Notes: a model not told the origin generated them from the letters alone. A stretch of 64,000 nucleotides of DNA from Kineothrix alysoides (GCF_000732725.1 NZ_JPNB01000002.1:248001-312000), one strand, 5' to 3'. Counted from the first letter of the stretch, positions 53,027 to 62,985 are shown. Numbers and translations: made by a program.

Positions 53027-53587
53027 CTATACGCCTTCTTTTATCTTCTTTTGCGTTACTGTCGATGCATTAATTACCATTTCCGCCATAAAACTAATAG
53101 CTATCCCGCTAAACATTCCCGCAATCACATCACTAGGATAATGAACCCCCAAATACAATCGCGATATTGCAATCAAAAACGCCAGTATAAGAGTTGGTAT
53201 CCCGATTTTCTTCGGCAGTTTTCTATAAAATATGCAGCCTGCCGCAAATGCACTGGCCGTATGGCCGGACGGAAATGAAAAATCTGCCGGTTTATGAATA
53301 AGAGGCACCAATGCGGTTATTGCATCGTAAGGTCTGCTTCTCTCCACTAAATTTTTCAGTATCATATTATTGATAATAAGTGACATAATCAGCGCACAAA
53401 TTCCCATACAGCCTATTTTCCTCGTTCGAGGGAAAATTAAGAGAAGGACAGAAATTGATATCCATATAAATCCACTATTTCCCAAGGTTGTAATAAAGAT
53501 AAAAAATGGAGTTAAAATATCGTTTCTTATAAAATCTTGTATAAATAATAGGATGCTGCTATCTAAGTGAATGAGTGCTTCCATCAT
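53027..53587 (-). CDS. PAP2-family membrane phosphatase
   Basis: A 186-residue protein with about five hydrophobic segments and the acid phosphatase motifs VERSRPYDA (C1), FSFPSGHTASAFA (C2) and RLYLGVHYPSDVI (C3). Family members dephosphorylate undecaprenyl pyrophosphate or lipid phosphates at the membrane. It converges on the transporter gene. No operon partner is visible. Confidence 0.9.
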   Translation of the reverse strand: MMEALIHLDSSILLFIQDFIRNDILTPFFIFITTLGNSGFIWISISVLLLIFPRTRKIGCMGICALIMSLIINNMILKNLVERSRPYDAITALVPLIHKPADFSFPSGHTASAFAAGCIFYRKLPKKIGIPTLILAFLIAISRLYLGVHYPSDVIAGMFSGIAISFMAEMVINASTVTQKKIKEGV

Positions 53588-53938
53588 ACCATCTGCCTCT
53601 TTTCTTTTTCTCTTTATCTTAAAAAAGAAATATAAACAGCAGATGGAGAAGATATGAACGATTTCTAAACCTATCTGCGTTATATTCTATTTATTTATAT
53701 GCTTTCTTTGATGTGATGGAGTACAGAAAACTGTAGTGAATTCACACCATTTCGTATAACAAGCAATAAAAAAGCAAAAAGAACAAATGCCAGATTTGCT
53801 GCAAGTGTTCCGCTTTCTGCTTTACTACATTTTATATTATTTTATATTCAACTTCAACACTTTTAAAAAATAGACACCCTTGCTTTCCGGTAACAGTATC
53901 CATTTCCCTTTCTCAACTCTGGAATTTTTGATAAGCAC
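53588..53938. other. intergenic region, no gene recognised
   Basis: AT-rich 351 bp between the PAP2 gene start and the stop of the sugar permease gene. No coding frame, clear promoter or good terminator was identified. Confidence 0.5.
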
Positions 53939-54814
53939 CTAGCCTTTAACGGCGCCGGCAACCATACCTTTGATAATCTGTTTACTGAATACGAAATAGA
54001 ATATGAGAATGGGTAACATGGTAAGCAGCATACCGGCCATAATTCTTGGATAATCGGTTGAAAACTGACCGGAAAACTGTGTCAGTGCCAGTGATACCGT
54101 CTGCAGCTTTGGATTTTTCAGCAACACCAGCGCAAACGAGAATTCATTCCAGCATTGGAAGGTTGTAATAATGCCAACAGTCGTAAGAATCGGTTTGCAA
54201 ATAGGAAAAATGATTTGAAACAGCGTTCTGGTAAAGCTGCTTCCGTCGATTGCCGCAGCCTCTTCCAACGCTGTCGGAATTGACTTTAAAAATCCGTCCA
54301 CCAAAAAAATTGCCAGTGAAAGTCCAAACGCAACATACGGCAAAATCAAAGTATACCAGTGGTCTGATATTCCAACGCGTTTAAATATTACGTAGATTGG
54401 AACAAGCAGGGAATGAATCGGAATCAGCATTCCCATCAGGAACAGAACATATAGCAGCCTATTCCCCCTGAAAGGAATTCTCGATAAAATATAGCCAACA
54501 ATAAATCCCAGAACAACGACAAAAATCACTGAAATTACTGTGGTTCTGACACTGTTAATAATGGAGGGAAGAATTCTGTAGTCCGAGTTGGTCAGTAAAT
54601 TAATATAATTTTGAACGCTGATTTGAGTAGGAAAACCAATAATATCCTTATTGAATTCAGTCACCGACTTTAAAGATGAATAAAACATCCAGATCAACGG
54701 AAAAATGCAACTGAAAGAAAATATAATCAGCACCGTATTTAAGAATGCGGCCAAAACGCCTGTCTTCACCGTCTGCCCGACAGCTCTGCCGGAATGAGAT
54801 AATTTATCGTTCAT
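53939..54814 (-). CDS. CUT1 sugar ABC transporter permease (MalG-like)
   Basis: A 291-residue permease with six membrane helices. The EAA loop LEEAAAIDGSSFTRTLFQII contacts the ATPase, and the tail QIIKGMVAGAVKG is typical of MalG-like subunits. It begins 2 bp after the partner permease stop. No ATPase gene is present, as is common for CUT1 systems sharing an MsmK-type ATPase. Confidence 0.92.
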   Translation of the reverse strand: MNDKLSHSGRAVGQTVKTGVLAAFLNTVLIIFSFSCIFPLIWMFYSSLKSVTEFNKDIIGFPTQISVQNYINLLTNSDYRILPSIINSVRTTVISVIFVVVLGFIVGYILSRIPFRGNRLLYVLFLMGMLIPIHSLLVPIYVIFKRVGISDHWYTLILPYVAFGLSLAIFLVDGFLKSIPTALEEAAAIDGSSFTRTLFQIIFPICKPILTTVGIITTFQCWNEFSFALVLLKNPKLQTVSLALTQFSGQFSTDYPRIMAGMLLTMLPILIFYFVFSKQIIKGMVAGAVKG

Positions 54815-54815
54815 C

Positions 54816-55712
54816 CTAATAATCCTCCGATTCTTTTGTATATGCTTTTACTAGAAGCTGAACGCCTCCAATCAGGAGCAGGCTCGTAATAAATATACCG
54901 ATCGAGATTGTGCTTCCATAGCCCATATTCGATCTCTGAAATGACATCTGATAGCTATAAAGCGCCATAACATTGGATTCATTGCCGGGTCCACCCAGCG
55001 TCATTGCATAGATATGGTCGAACACTTTCATATTACCCGCAACACACAAAGTCACGCAGACAAGGAGTGTTCTTTTAATCAGGGGAAATACGATATGGAT
55101 TGCCCTCTGAATGGCATTAGCACCGTCAATTTCTGAAACCTCAAAAATTTCTTTGTCCACGGAGGAAATCGCAGATAGAATGATCACCATATAATAGCCG
55201 ATATATTGCCAGATGAGCGGGATAGCAACGACAATCATGATCGTTTGCGGTTCATTCAGCCATACCTTGACTGCACTCTCCTTTCCGATAAAGGTCAAAA
55301 ACCAGTTAATCAATCCACGTTTATAGTCAAATACCATCATCCAGATAAAGCCGATATACACCGCAGAGATTGTGCTCGGAAAAAAGCTTAAGGTCTGATG
55401 AAGACCCTTACACTTGACCAGCCGCGAATTAATGACCAGTACGATGACAAAAGCCAGACCAATCTGCCCTACAACACAGGCAGCCACTAAAAATACGTTA
55501 TGGCCAAAAGACTGCCAAAAAATGGAGTCCTTGATTAAGGTTAAATAATTATCAATTCCGATAAAAGTTTTTTTCGGCCCACCCTTCCACTCAAACAAGC
55601 TGTAATAAGCCGCCGCCGCAAGCGGAACAAAAACAGAAAAAATATATAACAATATGGGAAAGAATAGGTAACCAAAAATCACTCTATTCTTTGGCCTTAT
55701 CGCATTTAACAT
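54816..55712 (-). CDS. CUT1 sugar ABC transporter permease (MalF-like)
   Basis: About 298 residues from the ATG at 55712, which has AAGGAGGGG upstream and starts MLNAIRPKNRVIFGYLFFPI. Six membrane helices; the EAA-like loop FEVSEIDGANAIQRAIHIVF is slightly diverged. It pairs with the MalG-like subunit. A 12-bp hairpin lies between it and the binding-protein gene upstream. Confidence 0.9.
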   Translation of the reverse strand: MLNAIRPKNRVIFGYLFFPILLYIFSVFVPLAAAAYYSLFEWKGGPKKTFIGIDNYLTLIKDSIFWQSFGHNVFLVAACVVGQIGLAFVIVLVINSRLVKCKGLHQTLSFFPSTISAVYIGFIWMMVFDYKRGLINWFLTFIGKESAVKVWLNEPQTIMIVVAIPLIWQYIGYYMVIILSAISSVDKEIFEVSEIDGANAIQRAIHIVFPLIKRTLLVCVTLCVAGNMKVFDHIYAMTLGGPGNESNVMALYSYQMSFQRSNMGYGSTISIGIFITSLLLIGGVQLLVKAYTKESEDY

Positions 55713-55775
55713 AAGTGCCCCTCCTTGAATCATTACTTTCTGCACACATCTGTTAGCAAACTTCCTAAGCTTTAT

Positions 55776-55812
55776 ATAAGCCTTATCCCAACACACCTCA
55801 GATAAGGCTTAT
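55776..55812 (-). promoter_or_regulatory. intercistronic 12-bp stem-loop
   Basis: ATAAGCCTTATC and GATAAGGCTTAT form a perfect 12-bp inverted repeat around 13 bases, between the binding-protein stop and the permease start. No U-run follows on the transcribed strand, so it more likely stabilises the upstream mRNA or attenuates than terminates. Confidence 0.7.
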
Positions 55813-55849
55813 ACTTGCCTGATGCAAGAAGCTGCATATTAAGCTGTTC

Positions 55850-57268
55850 TTATTTCATTACTTCCTCATAGGCCGCCTGCGCATTTTCCGCAACTGCCTC
55901 AGGTGTAATGTCTCCGTTTAACATTGATTGTAGATCCGTATTCAGGGCCCCCCAAAGTGCGCCGGAAATAAAGGAATCGTATATTTGAGATGACTTATAA
56001 TCCACATATGTAAAGTTATACAAATCCTGTGTCAGCTGATTAAACTTGCTCAAATCCACGCTATCAGGAGCAGTCAAACCGCTCACTGCATAATTGCTGG
56101 ATACATAATTAGCAAAGTCTGCTCCCGTCGTTTTGTATATAAAATCAATAGCTGCCGCTAATTTAGCAGGATCCTCAGCTACTTTCGGGTTGATGGCAAG
56201 AGCATAGCCTAAACCGTTTGCCTGTGTGTCTGTATCTCCTGTTGCGCCTTCCGGCTGCGGGAATACTGCCAGTTTCGAATTTGCAAATAACTCCGGATTG
56301 GATTCTTCCAAAGTTGCACCAATATAGGTCATATCCCAATTTCCGCCTATGTAAGCCGCGCAGTCACCGGAGATGTAATATTCGCGAGCCGTGTAGTGGT
56401 CGATTGCGTTGAAATCTTCATTGAAGATGCCTGAAGCGAAAATATTCTGCATGAATGTCAACGCATCCACAAAGCTCTGATCTGTAAACATAGCACCATC
56501 GTTAGCAACAAGTGAGCTGAACCAGTCCATACCTGTAAACCGGTTGCCTATGCATGTCAGGAATGTTGAGTTAGCCTGCCACTGGTCCTTATTTGCAAAG
56601 CCCATTACCGTGATGCCTTTTTTGTCAAAAAAGTCCTTTGCCTTTACAACATCTTCCCATGTCGTCGGAAATGTATCAAAGCCTGCTTCTGCCCATAACT
56701 TAGAATCGTAAATAATTGCCGTACAAGTGCCTCCTGTCAATGCCGGAATTCCATAAATCTTTCCGTCGCTCGTAAATGCATTGAACAGCTCTTTCTTATA
56801 CTTTACATTATCCGGTGAATTTACCACGACATCCGTCAAATCGAGCGCAAGTCCGTCTGCACCCCATCGTACGGCGTCCATTCCCTGAAGCACATAAATA
56901 TCCGGAAGATCATCGTTTGCCGCAAGAGTAGCTATTTGTGTCTTATACTCTGTGTTAGCCAAGATATTTTGGCTTAATGTAATATCCGGATGGCTTTCTT
57001 CCCATTCCGCAACCATCTTGCGGAAACCATCAGCGCCGGGATTGCCCTTTGCTTCCTCTTCCGTTGAAAAATGCATGACTGTAAGCTCTCCCTGATAAGC
57101 ATCTGAAGAACTGCTGTCTGCTTGTGCCTCCTCTTTGTCTGCTGCCGGAGTATCCGTTGCTGCAACTGCTGCCTCCTGTGCTGTCCCCGTGTCTGTCGTA
57201 CCGCAACCTGACAATGATGCAATGAGCATTGAAGCAGCTGCGATAAGGGTTAATACTTTTCTTTTCAT
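55850..57268 (-). CDS. CUT1 sugar-binding lipoprotein
   Basis: About 472 residues from the ATG at 57268 (GGGAGG upstream). The signal peptide ends in the lipobox ASLSGC, followed by an Ala/Asp-rich linker (residues about 25-50). The SBP_bac_1 domain follows (LTVMHFSTEEEAKGNPGADG, ADKEEAQ, ITVMGFANKDQWQA, YIGGNWDMTYIGA). It delivers an unknown oligosaccharide to the two permeases. The promoter and triple palindrome at 57371-57442 control it. Confidence 0.9.
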   Translation of the reverse strand: MKRKVLTLIAAASMLIASLSGCGTTDTGTAQEAAVAATDTPAADKEEAQADSSSSDAYQGELTVMHFSTEEEAKGNPGADGFRKMVAEWEESHPDITLSQNILANTEYKTQIATLAANDDLPDIYVLQGMDAVRWGADGLALDLTDVVVNSPDNVKYKKELFNAFTSDGKIYGIPALTGGTCTAIIYDSKLWAEAGFDTFPTTWEDVVKAKDFFDKKGITVMGFANKDQWQANSTFLTCIGNRFTGMDWFSSLVANDGAMFTDQSFVDALTFMQNIFASGIFNEDFNAIDHYTAREYYISGDCAAYIGGNWDMTYIGATLEESNPELFANSKLAVFPQPEGATGDTDTQANGLGYALAINPKVAEDPAKLAAAIDFIYKTTGADFANYVSSNYAVSGLTAPDSVDLSKFNQLTQDLYNFTYVDYKSSQIYDSFISGALWGALNTDLQSMLNGDITPEAVAENAQAAYEEVMK

Positions 57269-57370
57269 CTTTTTACCTCCCAATTTTTTTTGCATTTATG
57301 TACATATCGTTATGATAAAAATGCCATTTCCCAGAAGATTTTTTTATAAAAACTAATTGATATTCTATAT

Positions 57371-57409
57371 ATGAATTTCATGCAATGAATTTCATACAAT
57401 GATTTTCAT
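57371..57409. promoter_or_regulatory. three palindromic operators of the sugar transporter promoter
   Basis: ATGAATTTCAT at 57371-57381 and 57385-57395 and ATGATTTTCAT at 57399-57409, with exact 14-bp periodicity. They sit just downstream of the minus-strand -10. The adjacent divergent PadR gene is a candidate binder, though CUT1 operons usually have other regulators. Confidence 0.65.
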
Positions 57410-57413
57410 ATAA

Positions 57414-57442
57414 AAATTACCATATTTATTTCATCTTGTCAA
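57414..57442 (-). promoter_or_regulatory. promoter of the sugar transporter operon
   Basis: Minus-strand TTGACA, 17 bases, TAATTT. The -35 is perfect and the -10 weak, suggesting activator dependence. Confidence 0.55.
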
Positions 57443-57523
57443 TTATTTTCTAATATTTTATTTTTTGTTTTTTCAACATTATTTGATTTTCAATGACTTC
57501 CCCGTTCCTTTCTAGAAACATTC

Positions 57524-57552
57524 TTGACTTTAACATATAAAACTTTTAGAAT
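57524..57552 (+). promoter_or_regulatory. sigma-A promoter of the PadR gene
   Basis: TTGACT, 17 bases, TAGAAT, 33 bases upstream of the ATG at 57585. Confidence 0.7.
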
Positions 57553-57584
57553 TGAGTTAAAGATTAGAGAGGATGTGAATCAGC

Positions 57585-58163
57585 ATGGCGAGAGTTAATA
57601 ACAGTTATTATGCTATTCTTGGAATTCTAAGCATCGAACCGATGTCCGGCTATCAGATTAAGAATTCTATTAACGGAGGCGCAGGTTATTTTCTGGAAAT
57701 TGATTACAAGCAAATCTATCCTACACTCAAGAATATTGTCGCCGACGGATTGGCGACCTATGAAGTAGTAAAGACGGAAAAGGGAGGAGAAAGCAAGCGA
57801 TACATGCTGACCGACGCCGGTTTTCATGAATTAGAGAAGTGGTTGAAGAAGCCGGTTACAAATGGAAAACAGAGGGCTTCGGAGCTAATGCTAAAGCTAT
57901 TCTACGGTCATAACACATCGGTAGATGTTATTTTGGCGCACATGGAGAATTATCGGCTTTCGGTAGCAACTTTTCTTCAGGAACTGGAAGACTTAAGCGC
58001 CTATGTCGACAGCAAGTCTGAGAAAAACCCTTTTTGGTATTACAGGCGGACGACCGTTAACCGGGGGCTGATGCACCGCCAGACGGAGTTAGATTGGTGT
58101 GAGCAGACAATTGCATATATTCAGGAACATATCAAGCCGTCTGCGTTGCTCGTCAAGGATTAA
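57585..58163 (+). CDS. PadR-family transcriptional regulator
   Basis: A 192-residue protein: winged helix (YYAILGILSIEPMSGYQIKN, YKQIYPTLKNIVADGLATYE, KRYMLTDAGFHELEKWL) and the C-terminal helical dimerisation domain with a Vir_act_alpha_C-like layout. AGAGAGG lies about 10 bases before the ATG. It faces away from the sugar transporter operon, whose promoter has three palindromes. Confidence 0.88.
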   Translation: MARVNNSYYAILGILSIEPMSGYQIKNSINGGAGYFLEIDYKQIYPTLKNIVADGLATYEVVKTEKGGESKRYMLTDAGFHELEKWLKKPVTNGKQRASELMLKLFYGHNTSVDVILAHMENYRLSVATFLQELEDLSAYVDSKSEKNPFWYYRRTTVNRGLMHRQTELDWCEQTIAYIQEHIKPSALLVKD

Positions 58164-58266
58164 TACAAAAAATGGTAGTGTAAAATAAGTTGTGTCTTTG
58201 GAAATAAATGGCTTCTCTCTGGAAAGAATTAGATAAATAATTCTTTTTCAGGAAGGAGCTTTTTAT

Positions 58267-59481
58267 ATGGCTATTGCAAAGGACCAATTACAACAAATTA
58301 TTGCTGATAACGACATTAATAGTCCCAGTGATATCTATGCCCTATTTAAGGACAGTTTTAAAGATATGCTGCAGGAGCTATTAGAATCGGAAATGAATGC
58401 TTCAATTGGCTATGAAAAAAATAATAAGGAGCATATGGACTCGGACAACAAGCGCAATGGATATTCTCCCAAAACCGTAAAGAGTCAGTATGGAGAAGTA
58501 CAACTGGATATTCCCCGAGATAGAAATGGGGAATTCGAACCCCAGATTGTTCCTAAGTACCAACGGGATATTTCGGGGATTGAGGAAAAAGTCATTTCCC
58601 TCTATGCCAGAGGCATGACCACCCGCGATATCCATGATCAGATTGAAGACTTGTATGGAATTCAAGTGTCAGCCGAAATGGTCAGCAAGATTACGGATAA
58701 GCTTCTGCCCGAAGTAAAAGAATGGCAGTCCCGTCCCTTGGAGCCAATCTATCCCTTTGTCTTCATGGATGCGATCCATTACAAAATCCGTGAGGATGGA
58801 CGAATTTTGAATCGAGCAGCTTATGTGGTATTAGGCGTAAGTTTAGATGGGAATAAAGACATCCTGAGCATCAACATCGGGGCAAATGAATCCTCTAAGT
58901 TCTGGCTGGGTATGTTAAATGATTTAAAGAATCGTGGTGTCCAAGAAGTGCTCTTCTTTTGTGTAGATGGACTTAACGGATTCAAGGAAGCAATCGCCGC
59001 GGCCTATCCGCAGGCACAAGTACAACGGTGTATCATCCACATGCTGCGCAATTCCTTCAAATATGTATCCTATAAAGACATCAAGAAGTTTGCGTCTGAC
59101 TTTAAAGCAGTATACAAGGCACCCACCGAAGAAGCAGCCCTTTCTGAATTAGAAGGAGCGAAAGAAATCTGGGGTAAAAAATATCCGTATGCAATCGCAA
59201 GTTGGGAACAGAATTGGGATGTTGTAAGCCCCTTTTTTCAGTTCAGCGAAGATATCCGCAGGATAATGTATACGACAAATATCATAGAAGGAGTAAATCG
59301 ACAGTTTCGTAAGGTAACCAAGACAAAAAGTGTTTTTCCCAATGATACTTCCTTGGAAAAAATGTTGTACCTGGCGACTCAGAATGTAAAGAAGAAGTGG
59401 ACGCAACGTTATCGTAACTGGGACTTAGTCTTAAGTCAGCTTCTTATCTTGTATGGTGATCGGATTAGCGAATATCTGTAA
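58267..59481 (+). CDS. IS256-family transposase
   Basis: A 404-residue mutator-type transposase. It has KRNGYSPKTVKSQYGEVQLD, LYARGMTTRDIHDQI and the DDE residues in VFMDAIHYK, FCVDGLNGFKEAI and TNIIEGVNRQFRKVTK. IIHMLRNSFKYV is the conserved C/H-region equivalent. AGGAAGGAG precedes the ATG. The frame is intact and of full length. Confidence 0.93.
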   Translation: MAIAKDQLQQIIADNDINSPSDIYALFKDSFKDMLQELLESEMNASIGYEKNNKEHMDSDNKRNGYSPKTVKSQYGEVQLDIPRDRNGEFEPQIVPKYQRDISGIEEKVISLYARGMTTRDIHDQIEDLYGIQVSAEMVSKITDKLLPEVKEWQSRPLEPIYPFVFMDAIHYKIREDGRILNRAAYVVLGVSLDGNKDILSINIGANESSKFWLGMLNDLKNRGVQEVLFFCVDGLNGFKEAIAAAYPQAQVQRCIIHMLRNSFKYVSYKDIKKFASDFKAVYKAPTEEAALSELEGAKEIWGKKYPYAIASWEQNWDVVSPFFQFSEDIRRIMYTTNIIEGVNRQFRKVTKTKSVFPNDTSLEKMLYLATQNVKKKWTQRYRNWDLVLSQLLILYGDRISEYL

Positions 59482-59490
59482 ATAGAAAAA

Positions 59491-59523
59491 ATCGGCAGGC
59501 TGCCCGCAAAGCTACCTGCCGAT
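59491..59523. terminator. hairpin after the IS256 transposase
   Basis: ATCGGCAGG and CCTGCCGAT form a 9-bp stem. On the minus strand TTTTTTCT follows, so it would stop antisense transcription from entering the transposase; the plus side lacks a U-run. Confidence 0.6.
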
Positions 59524-59543
59524 CCACATATATCTTATTTCAC

Positions 59544-60167
59544 CGATAATTATAGTTTAACCAGAATATTCCAAGATAAACAGATTTTTCATTTTTATTT
59601 CGGAGGTCGGGTGTGGGCAGCGTCCACGAAAAGTTGCTTTTCAATTATCGATTACTTTTCATGTAGAAATGTATAAAATTTCTTTATCTGCACAGACTAA
59701 AATAAGAAAATAAATTCGACACAAAAGTTCACCTATAACTAACAAGAATTTTACATATCTAATTCAATTCCAGATACTTGATGTCATTTGAGACACAGGA
59801 AAATTTACGCCCTCCAAAAAATATAAAAAGTGTTTATCCCCCCACTGTCGAATAAACATAAAAAATCTGTAGTAGCTTATTGAACAAATCATACTACTAC
59901 AGATTCTCTTCTACACCTGATAATTCAAGTCAGATAATATTCTTTTTTCAAGTTCTCCTTCAGTCTAAATCGGATAACTCAGCTGCCTTGCAAGGTTAGG
60001 ATTAGCAGATTTCATGCATTACTCTGAATGGCTCATCCGATACTTTAAAGCTCTACCAGACTATTATCCACGTCTCTTCTGCGTATTCTTCTTGTTCCTT
60101 CAAAGGAAGCCTATCTTTTATCCACCTGCCTAAAGCATCTCTCCTCTAAAACCACTTAACACTTTCA
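59544..60167. other. intergenic region, no gene recognised
   Basis: About 620 bp. It includes the chemoreceptor's terminator (59857-59905). The piece from 59940 to 60160 reads as coding-like scraps on the minus strand (RQLSYPI, EGELEKRILSDLNYQV) with stops; no family recognised. Confidence 0.45.
59857..59905 (-). terminator. terminator downstream of chemoreceptor 2
   Basis: Minus strand AATCTGTAGTAG, an 18-base loop, CTACTACAGATT, then TTTTATG. It lies about 260 bases past the chemoreceptor stop. Confidence 0.65.
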
Positions 60168-62324
60168 TCAGATCCGGAAATATCCAATTGCATCTGACAA
60201 TTTCTGAATATCGTTTTCCAGTTCTTTCGCCTTATTCGCCATCGAATTAATGTTTTCTGTCTGCAATACTACCGTTGCATTGACCTCCTGTGTGGTAGCC
60301 GCTGTCTGCTGCGAAATGGCCGAGATACTTTCCACTGCGATCATAGTATCTGTTTTGGACTGTTCCATTACTTTGGTCTCTGCTGTAATATCCTTCATGT
60401 TATTTGTCAGAATATTAACTTTTTCCTGTATCTCTCTAAAGACTACTATCGTATTTTCCAGTGCACCTTCCTGCGCGAGCACAATTTTCTGTGCTTGATT
60501 CGCAGCTGATGTCGTACTTTCCGTCTGTCTTTGTACTCCATCAATAATTCTGCGGATTCGTTCCACCGCCTCTACCGACTGATCTGCAAGCTTTCTGATT
60601 TCATCGGCTACAACAGCAAAGCCTCTGCCTGCTTCCCCTGCACGTGCCGCTTCTACAGAGGCATTTAGCGATAGCAGATTAGTCTCATCCGCAATTTCAT
60701 TGATAAATTCCACAACTTCATAGATACTGCGTGACTGTCTGCCTAGTTCCTCCATGCCATCCATTACCTGTCTGGTGATCTGTGTTGTCTCTTTTCCTTT
60801 TGTACGCAGTTCTTCCACAATATCCATTCCTTTATTTACTGTCTTATCGGTTTCCCTTGTATTTTCCATCGTATTGGAGATATATCCTGTTACATCCTCT
60901 ATCCTGGAAGACAATAATTCCATCTGTGTTACACACTTTTGGGTATCGCCTGCCTGTAACTGATTCCCTTGTCCAATCTCATCAATTGCCAGTGCAATTC
61001 CTTTTGATCCTCCCAGAATATCTTCCGCCTGATCAGATACCTCTATTGCAATCGTGTGTACTCTGTCTCCAAATTCTGTAACCTGTCCGATCAACTGTCT
61101 GACCTGCTCTACCATATGGGTCAGAGCATATGCCAATCTGCCAAGCTCGTCCTTTTTCTTATCCCGGAAAATAACCGTCATATTGCCTGCCGAAGCTTTT
61201 TCAGAAATTCCTACCATGGTATTGATACGATTTCCAATTCCAAGCGCTAACGTTAATCCAATAATCAGAGAAAATAACGCTGTTGCAATCGTAATCATAA
61301 TTGTAATCTGTTTAATCTGCTGTACCTGGCCTGTTATGTTTTGTTCCGGAATCATACTGCATACCATTGCGCCTGTTGTCCCGATTTTAGAATAAGCAAA
61401 CAATTGAGTTTCATTATTCCATTCTGTTTCCAGATAGCCACTATCAGCTTGATCCTCCAAAGCCCTTTGGAAACACTCCATATCCTTAAAAACAACCTGA
61501 GTATTTATATCATTACAAGTAATCTCTCTTCTATCCGGTGTAATAAAGCTGACAATACTGCCTTCTCCCAAATCCATTTCTTCCAGAACAGACCGTACGG
61601 TATCCATATTTAAATCAATAATAAAAAATCCGTTTCCTTTACTCAATTTTCGTACATAAGAGACCGCATAGGAATCTGATGACTTTGAAAGAAGTTCATC
61701 GAGATAAACATGTTCCCCATACCATGCTTCCTTTTTGCCGGATGTCCATATCTGCCCCTCTTCACTTTGCATAAAGGTTTGATAGCTATCTGCCGTCAGT
61801 TCTCCGTCTGTTGAAAAATGCTTTGTAACAAAAGTTTTGTAACCAACCTTACTCTGTCCGCTATTTTCATCTGAGGAAACTTCTTTCGTCTTTGCTGCCG
61901 TTCCTTCTCCAATAATATGTACTGCACTAATAGATGGTACCGCAGTCTTTATAGCCATTAAATCAGATTTAATCTCCCGGTACATTGTATTACTGTCCCC
62001 ACCATGTACCTGATCCTTTGTATAATACGAAACAATCTGAGAATTGTTTCCCAATTCCTTTGCTTTTTCAGACAATGTGCTCATCGTCAAGTCAAAATAC
62101 TTTCCGATTGCACTCATCGTTTCTGTAGCAGAGTCTTTGTAGTTATGCACAATCGTTGTCAAGGCCAGTCTGTACGATACCGTTCCCAGCAACATGATAA
62201 ATCCCACCGGAATAATAAAGCCAATAATCAGATTTCTTAAGATTCCTCTGCGAAAGCTCTTTTCACAATTTACTTTGTCGTATTTTTTGCTCTTTCTTAC
62301 ATTTTCTTTCTTCTCTTTTCTCAT
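60168..62324 (-). CDS. methyl-accepting chemotaxis protein 2
   Basis: A 718-residue receptor with a basic cytoplasmic N-terminus, a membrane helix ([20 protein letters not shown]), a large periplasmic sensor of about 290 residues, apparently of dCache type ([20 protein letters not shown]), and a second helix ([20 protein letters not shown]). HAMP follows, then the signalling hairpin [25 protein letters not shown] precedes the ATG. Its promoter has two palindromes that suggest control by a LacI-type regulator. It lies between an IS256 element and an Opp/Dpp operon, so peptide or sugar sensing is possible. Confidence 0.9.
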   Translation of the reverse strand: MRKEKKENVRKSKKYDKVNCEKSFRRGILRNLIIGFIIPVGFIMLLGTVSYRLALTTIVHNYKDSATETMSAIGKYFDLTMSTLSEKAKELGNNSQIVSYYTKDQVHGGDSNTMYREIKSDLMAIKTAVPSISAVHIIGEGTAAKTKEVSSDENSGQSKVGYKTFVTKHFSTDGELTADSYQTFMQSEEGQIWTSGKKEAWYGEHVYLDELLSKSSDSYAVSYVRKLSKGNGFFIIDLNMDTVRSVLEEMDLGEGSIVSFITPDRREITCNDINTQVVFKDMECFQRALEDQADSGYLETEWNNETQLFAYSKIGTTGAMVCSMIPEQNITGQVQQIKQITIMITIATALFSLIIGLTLALGIGNRINTMVGISEKASAGNMTVIFRDKKKDELGRLAYALTHMVEQVRQLIGQVTEFGDRVHTIAIEVSDQAEDILGGSKGIALAIDEIGQGNQLQAGDTQKCVTQMELLSSRIEDVTGYISNTMENTRETDKTVNKGMDIVEELRTKGKETTQITRQVMDGMEELGRQSRSIYEVVEFINEIADETNLLSLNASVEAARAGEAGRGFAVVADEIRKLADQSVEAVERIRRIIDGVQRQTESTTSAANQAQKIVLAQEGALENTIVVFREIQEKVNILTNNMKDITAETKVMEQSKTDTMIAVESISAISQQTAATTQEVNATVVLQTENINSMANKAKELENDIQKLSDAIGYFRI

Positions 62325-62360
62325 ATGCCTCTGTTAAACTCCTTCCCTTAACCCCAATAC

Positions 62361-62374
62361 GTTTAACGTTAAAC
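62361..62374. promoter_or_regulatory. palindromic operator 1, GTTTAACGTTAAAC
   Basis: A perfect 14-bp palindrome in the chemoreceptor leader, 37 bases upstream of the start codon. A second copy with one mismatch lies 109 bp away. Confidence 0.65.
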
Positions 62375-62469
62375 TTATTATTTTTTCATTTTTTCTTTTC
62401 CTTTCAGAATAATCCCCGTAGAATCCCCATTATTCTATAGATTATTATACGAATAAAATATTTAATTAG

Positions 62470-62483
62470 GTTTAACGTTCAAC
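62470..62483. promoter_or_regulatory. palindromic operator 2, GTTTAACGTTCAAC
   Basis: A near-perfect copy of the 62361 palindrome, placed just downstream of the -10 of the promoter at 62487-62515. Paired sites about ten helical turns apart suit looping repression by a LacI-type dimer pair. Confidence 0.6.
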
Positions 62484-62486
62484 TTA

Positions 62487-62515
62487 AAACTATCATTCCC
62501 TACCCGCTTTGTCAA
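62487..62515 (-). promoter_or_regulatory. promoter of chemoreceptor 2
   Basis: Minus-strand TTGACA, 17 bases, TAGTTT, with the operator immediately after. An alternative -10 (TATAAT in CGTATAATAATC) lies nearer the gene. Confidence 0.5.
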
Positions 62516-62571
62516 GGAGAATCATTTGCATTTATATACTCCAAAAATTTTATTAGGATGATAGAGAGTTG

Positions 62572-62697
62572 CTAAAACGTGTTGAAAAGATACGCAACCG
62601 TAGTAACTCCAAACACAGCCAAAAACCAAATTGCAGCAAGAACTGCAAGAATTCTCAAAGATACTCGTCTTCCATGTACTTATCTGGATTGGTCCAT
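62572..62697 (-). pseudogene. broken small membrane protein
   Basis: The minus strand reads MDQSR, stop, then VHGRRVSLRILAVLAAIWFL AVFGVTTVAYLFNTF and stop in the same frame. The second part is a basic-then-hydrophobic single membrane segment, as in a real small gene interrupted by one TAA. No family recognised. The remaining bases to 62985 hold nothing I can identify. Confidence 0.3.
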
Positions 62698-62985
62698 ATC
62701 TTTTTCTTGGAATTTTATTTTTCTCCAAGTATTGATTTCCAAAACACGTTTCGAGAACGCAAAAAGGCTCCCCGTATTAGTATTTCTACTAATAACGAAG
62801 TGCCTGATAACTTCTGCAATCCAGGGTTGTTCCTCACAATTGTTGCCGCTTAAATTTAATAAAAGTTTGCTTCGTGTGACTCCGCAAGAAATTTTCTGTT
62901 TCTAACATCTGTCTTCATGAATCTCCGAAAAATTCAGGCGGTTTTAAGATGGTTTTAAGGCTCTACTGAATCAATCCATCTTCTC

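Larger units (their letters stand above)
58178..59543 (+). mobile_element. IS256-family insertion sequence
   Basis: About 1.37 kb around one intact transposase. Proposed ends are approximate: left GTGTAAAATAAGTTGTG (from 58178) resembles the complement of the right CTTATTTCAC segment (59534-59543), sharing GTG-AAATAAG. No target duplication was confirmed. Confidence 0.6.

Noticed and set aside
59718-59732. Right end of the IS256 element at GACACAAAAGTTCAC
   Set aside because: It shares only TTGTGTC with the left end and gives an unusually long element; the segment near 59534-59543 fits better in size and sequence, though neither is proven.
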